Below are positions 57,201 through 64,000 of a stretch of 64,000 bases of DNA, piece after piece. The DNA is from Ganoderma boninense. Its lineage: Eukaryota > Basidiomycota > Agaricomycetes > Polyporales > Polyporaceae. Location of the stretch: the NCBI GenBank assembly GCA_002900995.3, contig CM035307.1:4030001-4094000 (forward strand), given 5' to 3'. How positions within the stretch are numbered: the first letter of the stretch is position 1; every line of letters starts with the position of its first letter. The position numbers and the translations under genes are program-made. The notes beneath the pieces were generated by a model. It did not search any database. It was not told the origin of the DNA and saw only the letters and a program-made list of their open reading frames with translations.

Positions 57201-58335
57201 CGCCTGTCGCGCATACTCTGCACCTTCGGCGGGACGTTCTGCGAATGTGTTCTGGGCGGGGTGTTCTTCATTTGCGTGGCAGTAAGGTGTCGGCAAGTAC
57301 ACTTGGAGGACGTCGTGTCCACATGGTTGTACCGTGCTTCCGCTGCGAACCTCTGACCCCTACTTCGACCTTCGACATGCAGCAGCATATTCAGGCTACC
57401 ATGGAAGGGCCTATGAAGGTGTGTCGACCCTCAGCTTGTGCATATACCACCTTTCTTCCCTCGCGGCCGACTCTGGTCAAACCAGAGTTGGTGCTATGTA
57501 TTCTTCCACAGCGCCGGCTCGGAGTCTTTGGGGCGTGCCGGGCTGTGACTGACGAGAGGTGAGTTTCGACCTTGCTCAAAGCTTCCGGCTGGCCTGATTT
57601 ATTGTGTTCTTGCACCTGTTAGCTCTTCGGAGACATGGAGCGGGGCGCCCGCCGGCCGACAATCTGATGGTATCGGGCAGCGTTGAGAGGTGTGTTCGAG
57701 GTGCATGCGCCGGCGAGTTTCCTACCCGCCTGGCGCCTTTCAGTGAGTGGCTGAGACGTGCGGGCGAGACCAGGAGCCCGCTGTTTGGAGCGAGTCGTCG
57801 TGTCGAGCGATTGCGGGCCATTCGGACCCGCCAGCGTCTAGTTCAAGTCGTCGGGATTTCCGCGTGGTATTTGGCCGGCTGCGACGAGCCAAGCAAGGTA
57901 AGTACTAGTACTTTGCGGCCGGGTCCTGCTAGGTGCTGCGAAACTGACTTGTGCGACGCGGACCCAGTGAAAATTCCGACGAGCGAATGCCGAGTGCGTC
58001 CGAGTCCGTGGGCGAGGAGAAGCGGCGCATTACGAGGCAGCGACCCGGAGACAGCTCGATTGGGAGGGTCAAAATGTGCCGTAGCACTCTGTAACTTGAA
58101 TCTGTCCGTTGCTGTTGCAATACACCGCGTTCCGTGCTCAAAAGTGAGACCCCCGCGTGCTTCCTCCCCTCTCCACTCCCTCTGCACCCTCTGTCTACAC
58201 CCTGCCTTCCCCCTCTCTGTCCACACCCTGCCCTCTCTAACACTCTGTTTCTCTCCCCGGCCGTCTCCTCTCGCCCGCCGTCGCACACACCCGGCCCGCC
58301 CGCAACCGCGCGACAGCCGCCACCGGGGACCCTCC
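54267..58335. other. 4 kb region without a supported gene
   Basis: It starts with the serine dehydratase promoter and ends at arm B. It contains the third 100-N gap. A strongly pyrimidine-rich tract at 56560-56720 and another at 58140-58270 look like promoter or 5' UTR DNA on the plus strand. Open frames here, including one of 325 codons from 57604, show no domain, no conserved motif and low-complexity Arg/Ser/Pro composition. A non-coding RNA or lost gene remains possible. Confidence 0.4.
55559..55658. other. Assembly gap of 100 N
   Basis: Third 100-N placeholder. It lies between the two inverted arms, so their relative order and orientation rest on a scaffold join. Confidence 0.98.
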
Positions 58336-59158
58336 GCACTGCAGGTCATAACCTGGGTGAGGCTGGAACGTCTAGACAAATCTGATTGTGTCAGGATGGG
58401 TCTGAAACCCGGCTCCGCTGGTCGAGTTGCTCCTTGGGGAAAACCATGCGCGCATCATAACCCGCTCGTGGACACCACCAGAAAGCGATGTTGCCCACCT
58501 GCTTTACCGCTCTCTTTGATCCCAGACACGACTGCGAACAAGCCGGGCTTGCGATTTTGCCCAACCGAGCTCTGGCCATGACGCCATTTCAGATAGACTG
58601 AACACCGGCCGAATGACGCAGCGTCGGAGGCTTGTGGAGGAGGCAATGCTGGCGTTGTTGACTGCCGAAGTGGTCGCTCTGCCGAGCTGCTAAGCGATCT
58701 TTAGCGCCGTGGGGATGAAGCCGCGTGAAACCCTACCATGAGACATCACGTATGTCACCAGGAACTTGAAGTTTCACACATCGCGCAAAGCATGGTAAGT
58801 ATTTGTAGTCGAATAATGGCAGGTTTAGCTTGACCAGATATGTGTTCCTTATGCGTTCCTAAACGGAGGCCAAAATCAGTCGACGAGCGGGACAACAATC
58901 CAGTTGCAAAGGTTGCGTCTCGCCTGCTATTCGTCAAGAATCCGAAGTCTAAAACCGAAAGGCAACTCACCCGCAATGAAGTCCCTGGCTGGCTGAGCGG
59001 CGGGGGAGCCATAGTTAAAGTGTGTGTATCACCCTCACAGCTCGCTCATAAACGTTAACATACAGACATTACTCGAACAACAGTCCATAGCGTACGAACG
59101 ATCTACGAACTAAATTAAAAAGGAACCCGTCCTGCACGACATCGTGCACACCCGCAGC

Positions 59159-61659
59159 TCACCGTGCGTACGGGTGGTAGCTGTGCTGTCCCCTCTGTCC
59201 GCCCTCTGCGGCCCCACCCCTCCACTCGGGCCCGTCGGTGCGTTCCGCGGCCCGCGGGGGACGTTAGGTCCCAGCGAGCCCGGCCCATTTTGCATGCCCA
59301 TCCCCCGCCCATCCCTCCCCCGCGCCCCATGCCCATGCCGCCCATGCCCGGGCCCCCATCATCGGCCCGCCCCGCATGCCCATCCCGCCCATGCCCTGGC
59401 CGCCGTACTGCCCGCCCATCATCGCGGGGTTCATGCCGCCCATCATCGCCGCGGGGGTCATGCCGCCGATCTGCGAGATCATGCGCGTGTAGAGCTGAGC
59501 GAGCGCCTGCGGGTCGAACGACGCGCCGTTGCCTTGTGCGCCGCCCTGTGCGCCGCCTTGGCCTTGGCCGCCCATGCCCTGGCCGCTGTAGTTCTGGCTG
59601 CCGTACGCGCCGCCGCCGCCGCCGCCGCCAGTGGCGAACTGGCCGCGTGCGCCGCTCTGTCCGCCGCTCTGTCCGCCGTTCTCGGCGAAGCCCTCGCGTT
59701 GCGAGCGGGGTTGTGCGAGCTTGACGTCGATCTGCGAGGATTGCTGGTGTGACGAGAGATGGAAGGTGGACAGGGAAAAGGACCACGCACCAGCTTGCCG
59801 TCGATCTGCAGGTTCCCGAAGCCGAGCATGGGCTCGACGTTCACGTTCTCGAACGAGACGAACCCGAAGCCCTTGCTCCGCCCCGTCTCGCGGTCGAGCA
59901 TGACCGTCGCGTCGACGACCTTGCCGAACTGCGCAAAGAACTCGCGCATCGACTCGGATGTCACCGACCCGGGCAGCCCGCCGATGAACAGCTTCGTCGC
60001 ACGTTGGTGTTCCTGCCGCGGGATCGCGCGCTTCGGGTCGATCTGAGGGAGATGGAAGAGAAGCACGGATGAGTGATCACGATGGCCCGGGGACGATTAC
60101 GGCACAGGGACATACGATCTTGCCGTCGAGGAAGTGCTCGCGGACCATGACGGCGTTGACGGACGCCGGGTCCTCGAACGTGAGGAACGCGAAGCACCGC
60201 GAGCGACCCGCGGCGTCGCGCATGATCGTGCACGCCTCGACCTTGCCAAATTGTGTAAAGTACTTTCTTAACGACTCTGCAGCAACCACCGTTTAGCACT
60301 ACTACACACGGAAGAGCAAACCATCGTGATGTATGTACCATCTGTTGTATCCCAGTTTAACCCGCCGATAAACATTTTGCTATATAACAACCGCCAGTTG
60401 CAAACACGCGGGACGAGCGGGGTACATGGAAAGAAAGCGCTGTTATTAGCTTCCGTTACCTAGAACAAAAAGGCAGTCATGACAAGGAGGAGAGAATAGA
60501 CGACTCTACTGTGCGCAACGTGCTAGCCTAGACCTAGGAAAGCCGGACGTGCTAGTGCATGCTAGTGCTAGCTAGGTGAAGGCGAGGTTGCTACCGCACG
60601 GGCATTGCCAGTCTCGTACCCATCACCGACCCGAGTCGACACCCAACCCAGTCGAGCCACGCAGCAGCGGAAGGTGTTGAGGGCTGGGAGGGTTAGTTGA
60701 ACGGAAGAGTGGTCACTCACCCTTCCTCTTTCATCTCCGAGGGCCGCACCGGCCGATCGACTCCAGGCGTCCCCTGGTAGCTGTCGTGTCTTGGTGTTGC
60801 GGCTTCGCGGTACTCGTTTGTTCGATCCTCATACGTAGCAATCTGTTGGGTAGGTGGTGAAGTGTAAGAAGGGATGGCGCTTGCTCCGGATGGGTTGGAC
60901 GGGGCCACGTTGGACTTGATATCTTCAGTTGGCGATGGTGCTGGAGGTTTTGCTTGTACAGGTGGCGCTGGTTCTTGCTTGACGACTGCCTTCGCTTCCT
61001 CCTTGAGAGGCTCATGGGTCTCAGTCTTGGCCTGATGATCCGGGTCGTGCATAGGGACCGCAAACTCGTTTTCTTCGTTGGCATAAAGGTCTATTGGGGG
61101 AGGGGGTTCGTTAGTGTCGTGCATGTAGGTACCGAGAGCTAGTTCTAGAAGAGGACCATTCCCACCACGGCGATAACGTCATTCGCTCTTTCGCCGGACA
61201 CTCAACACGACGCGCACAGCAGGCAGACCCGATGGGCCAAGCGGCGAAGTCCTGGATTTTCCCAAGGTGGACACACCTTGATCCCGGTCTCCATAAACTT
61301 CGTGAAAACACAGGAAACAGCGTGCTTCCCCGATCCCGGAACACCGAGAACACTCCTGAGAAACTTGAAAAGTCCATCCTCGTTTCCTCAACGTTTCCCT
61401 GATCCCGAAACATCTGCCGCGCTCGTCGCGGCAACCGACCCCAAAACCAAACCTCTCTCCTCGACCAATATAGACCACACATATATGCGTCGCCTCTGGC
61501 ATTGAAGGGTTGCCTCAAAAGGCGGTGGAGGTGCCAGAACATGGGCGCGCGCCCACTTCTTCAATGCAGTACCGCGCCAGCTCTTCAACCTAGGCTAAAA
61601 TGTGGAGAGACAAAGACTGATTACTCACCGCCGTACAAATCAGCGTCGAGGTCAGACAT
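59159..61659 (-). CDS. HRP1: Hrp1/Nab4-type hnRNP, copy B (C-terminal frame slips)
   Basis: Paralogue of the gene at 37792, with the same six-exon structure starting at ATG 61659 (MSDLDADLYG) and ending at TGA 59159. Both RRMs are intact and nearly identical to copy A (MFIGGLNWDTTD, KLFIGGLPGSVTSESMREFF, SKGFGFVSFENVNVEPMLGF). The N-terminal exon carries many substitutions. The Gly/Met-rich tail has an extra GGQSGGQS repeat and three single-base deletions relative to copy A, at about 59350, 59301 and 59200, the first and third inside G/C runs. Together they remove three bases, so the last codons (RGQHSYHPYAR) return to frame, but as written the reading frame is lost between them. RNA binding should survive. 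Whether these are real or base-call errors is open. Confidence 0.88.
61091..61628 (-). other. HRP1 copy B intron 1, enlarged
   Basis: The intron is 538 nt against 166 nt in copy A. The extra about 370 nt (roughly 61140-61560) includes repeated GATCCCG motifs but no open frame or terminal repeats that I can see. Confidence 0.6.
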
Positions 61660-62107
61660 CTTGAACCAGATAAAGACGAAGGCCAAACAGAAACACAGAC
61701 AGACAACGGACGCAGAGCGGAGAGGAGGATGGAGGAGGTGATGGTAGGGACACAGGAGGAGGCCGCGCTGCGAGTGCTGACTGAGCGCCACGTTTAGTCG
61801 GAGCCGTTCCTGTGCTAAAGGCGTCATTAAATTTTTGTATTGTTCCTCATCGTCGGGGTTTCAAACGTATTTATCCGTGGAGTTCCGGATGTACACGAAC
61901 CATGCCAAGTCATTTTTTGGCGTTCCTTCCGGTGGTGCGAAGCTGCCGCATATATACCCTCCCAAAAACACCCAGAGAGCCTGGAAGTTCGGCCTTGTGA
62001 AGACGACGCATCTGCGACACATTCTACGCCAAGTTTTCGAGGAATTTGGAACACAAGTTGCCCCAGGAGAGGCCACCAAAAAGTTGACAGGCCCAGTGGA
62101 ATCTGGA
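61660..62107. promoter_or_regulatory. Bidirectional promoter HRP1-PDX2, arm B
   Basis: 448 bases between divergent starts, matching 449 in arm A, with conserved TATATACCCTCCC-like sequence (61949-61961) and a CT/GA-rich tract next to HRP1. Confidence 0.5.
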
Positions 62108-62988
62108 ATGCAGCAGCCCTCAAGTGACCATGTTACCATCGGTATCCTAGGTATAACGCTCAGATGCTCCATTGATTCGAGGAGAAATGGACTGATCGCA
62201 CCGACTGGGTCCACAGCCCTCCAAGGTGCCTTCGCCGAGCACCAGGTGATGCTGCAGAAACTCTCCCTCAAGAAGCGCGTCGTCATCGTCCTGGTCCGTC
62301 AACAAGAGGACCTCGACAAGTGCGACGCACTCATCATACCCGGCGGAGGTGCGCAGGAAACACACTCGTCTCACGCGGCGTGATCTCTAACAACGGCCTC
62401 GGGTGGTTATCCCCATCCTCACCCACAGAGTCGACCACGATCGCCCTCCTCGCGCGCCTCGCAGGGCTCCTCGAGCCCATGCGTGAGTTCCTCAAGAGCA
62501 AGCCCGTCTGGGGCACCTGCGCCGGCGCGATCCTGCTCGCGCGCTGGGTCGAGAACGCCAAGAAGGGCGGGCAGGAGCTCCTCGAGGGCGTCTCCGTCGC
62601 CATCGAGCGCAACGGCTTCGGCTCGCAGGTCGAGTCCTTCGAGGCCCCGCTCGAGGTCGACGGCCTCCGCGAGCCCAACCGCCCCTTCCCCGGCATCTTC
62701 ATCCGCGCCCCCGTTGTCCTCGCCCTCCGCCCCGCCCCCGCCGACCCGCCCATCCAGATCATCTCCCGCGTGTCCGCGTCGCTCCTGCCTGCCGGGCAGA
62801 CGGCCGTCTCCCCGGACGAGGACGACACGGACCCCCGCGACCCGCGCACGATCGTGGCGCTGCGCCAGGGCATGCACCTCCTGACGACGTTCCACCCGGA
62901 GCTGACCAAGGACGACCGCTTCCACGAGTACTTTGTCAAGGAGTGTGTCATGCCGACGTTGGGCTCGCGGGCGTCCTCTCCAGCATGA
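62108..62988 (+). CDS. SNO1: Pyridoxal 5'-phosphate synthase glutaminase subunit, copy B (intact)
   Basis: Intact copy of the vitamin B6 synthase glutaminase. Exons 62108-62150, 62217-62348 and 62429-62988 give 244 residues in one frame, the usual length for fungal Sno/Pdx2. Motifs are MQQPSSDHVTIGIL, IIPGGESTT, VWGTCAGAILLARWVEN with the nucleophile Cys, GSQVESFEAPLEV, and LLTTFHPELTKDDRFHEYF with the His and Glu of the triad. The splice at 62348/62429 rebuilds GGESTT exactly, which confirms it. The partner synthase (Snz/Pdx1) is not in the window. A frame without introns beginning upstream at 61835 is not needed. Confidence 0.93.
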
Positions 62989-63958
62989 TGATTCAAACAT
63001 TCTATATGGTGTACATACTTATACAGTGCCATAGAGATAGATATCCCGTTGTACGACTTCGCTATGCTGTCTACGTTCTTGCGTGTCGTGTTACAATCTA
63101 CTCGCCCTCATGTTGTAGTTTTTTTCGGTATCTGCACAGTTAGAGCGTCCTCAAATTTCTAGACCCGGAAACACCACCACCCACGGTGTTTGTGCTCAGG
63201 ACGTTGGATTATATTACTATGCTCCCGACGAACGTGCACGCACGGAGGAAATTACATCGTGTAGCCACAAACGCGCGGGGTCAGGTATACATCACCTTAT
63301 CCTTGTCCACTTGTCTAGGTTTTTCAGGCATGCAGTAATGACAGTAAACAGTGACATCAAAACGTGGAAGATTCTGCATTGTTAATGCGTAACCCCATCA
63401 AAGGACCTGGCACTCAGCTGGAGCTGGCAATTCTGACTGGGTGTCGCTCAAACCACTCAATGGATCACGTTTATAACCTTTCTCGTCCATCTCTCTGATT
63501 TTTCCTGGGTTGTCCAGGTCAACGACTACATGCTCAGCTGGTCCGGAAGCTCGTACAAGGGCGGACTCGCCCGCCCGCAGTGCGCTGTGCCAAGGACCTC
63601 TTTCCAGTGATAAGAGGAGAGTACCCTCGAACACTGCTGAATAGTACACATATAACTCTACCGTGGCCAGGGGCAATAATGCGCTATATATGCGATGCTA
63701 CAAGATAATAACAATAGCAATAGCTGCAAACGACACATACCCACTCCGTCGCAGACGAGGAGATACTTTAAGGTTACGATTATCACAGCAGAGAACGATG
63801 GATACAGAGGAAGCGATGCAGGATTCGACAGCAAGAGCAGAGCTGGTTACTTACAAGACGGGATACACAAGAGAGCGGACGGAGAGCGGAAGAGCCGATT
63901 ACAACGGAAGGTATCCGCGAATAGATATCGATACGTTCAGCACACGACGGGCGCGTTA
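62989..63958. other. Intergenic region right of arm B
   Basis: Arm homology continues to about 63137, then unique DNA follows with no gene supported. From 63773 the DNA matches 49825 onward. Confidence 0.45.
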
Positions 63959-64000
63959 CTACGCGCAGAAGTATCCGCCCTCAGGGCGTATGGCGAACGG
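63773..64000. repeat. Direct repeat of 49825-50070
   Basis: Second copy of the 3' flank and end of gene X, in the same orientation, truncated by the window end. Confidence 0.8.
63959..64000 (-). CDS. Gene X paralogue, last 13 codons only
   Basis: Read on the minus strand the end is PFAIRPEGGYFCA-stop, against LAVRPEGGYFCA-stop in the gene at 50021. The rest lies beyond the window. Identical final residues in spite of nucleotide differences in the flank support coding function of both. Confidence 0.6.
   Translation of the reverse strand, partial: PFAIRPEGGYFCA

Larger units (their letters stand above)
58336..63137. repeat. Arm B of the large inverted duplication
   Basis: Reverse-orientation copy of 36305-40767, 4.80 kb long. 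It is longer mainly because HRP1 intron 1 is 538 nt instead of 166. The RRM exons are almost unchanged, while the disordered N-terminal exon of HRP1 differs at about one residue in seven and introns differ more. The flank outside 63137 is unrelated to the flank outside arm A. Confidence 0.9.

Noticed and set aside
57604..58581. 325-codon open frame on +
   Set aside because: It starts from a non-ATG codon, has Arg/Ser/Pro low complexity and no domain, and crosses into the arm B border; the arm A counterpart is interrupted.
1..64000. CRISPR arrays, bacterial operons or ribosome binding sites
   Set aside because: Spliceosomal introns and gene content are fungal; no regularly spaced direct repeats were seen.

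Overview
The window is nuclear DNA from a filamentous basidiomycete, most likely an Agaricomycete. Genes carry many 50-80 nt GT-AG introns, coding GC is high, genes are densely packed on both strands, and the protein families fit: fungal F-box/LRR proteins, multi-pass membrane proteins of the agaricomycete type, NAD formate dehydrogenase, SNO/PDX2, an Rna14 HAT-repeat protein, Hrp1 and a Yta7-type AAA ATPase. The species cannot be named from the sequence. It is a draft scaffold with three 100-N gaps (20826-20925, 33450-33549, 55559-55658) and about 2 kb of visibly corrupted, homopolymer-inflated sequence after the first gap.

Layout. 0.4-2.1 kb: F-box gene (+). 2.6-6.4 kb: RNA14 (-), sharing a 200 bp promoter with a long gene at 6.6-12.0 kb (+) that looks like a meiotic chromosome-axis (SYCP2/Red1-type) protein. 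12.7-14.7 kb: trypsin-like protease family protein (+). 15.1-16.9 kb: formate dehydrogenase (-). 19.3-23.8 kb: two related multi-pass membrane protein genes (+), both cut by the gap and the corrupted tract. 24.4-30.3 kb: a tandemly repeated two-gene module of unknown function (gene A on +, gene B on -, convergent), with an extra A fragment. 31.0-33.7 kb: an unknown gene ending at an AT-rich 888 bp element that has terminal inverted repeats and an internal tRNA-like (Pol III A/B box) segment, then a chromodomain remnant of a Ty3/gypsy-type retroelement at a gap. 33.9-35.7 kb: a decayed second copy of the F-box gene. 36.3-40.8 kb: arm A of a large inverted duplication, holding PDX2 (-) and HRP1 (+) head to head. 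41.1-54.3 kb: GH18 chitinase-like gene, YTA7/ATAD2, an unknown gene, an IMPACT/YIH1-type gene and L-serine dehydratase. 54.3-58.3 kb: no supported gene. 58.3-63.1 kb: arm B, the same HRP1/PDX2 pair in reverse orientation. 63.8-64.0 kb: the 3' end of a second copy of the unknown gene at 50-51.4 kb, running off the window.

The strongest theme is duplication: six gene families occur at least twice here. The second is single-base frame breaks, mostly in or beside short G/C runs. They hit even RNA14, which is essential in yeast, so at least some must be base-call errors. In the inverted arms they fall reciprocally: arm A has the intact HRP1 and a broken PDX2, arm B the intact PDX2 and a broken HRP1 tail. 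Functionally the genes cover mRNA 3'-end processing (RNA14, HRP1), meiosis, chromatin (YTA7), vitamin B6 synthesis (PDX2), one-carbon and amino acid catabolism (FDH, serine dehydratase), cell-wall glycan hydrolysis (GH18) and translational control (IMPACT). I see no biosynthetic cluster linking them; the lineage-specific A/B module and the inverted duplication are the parts most worth study.
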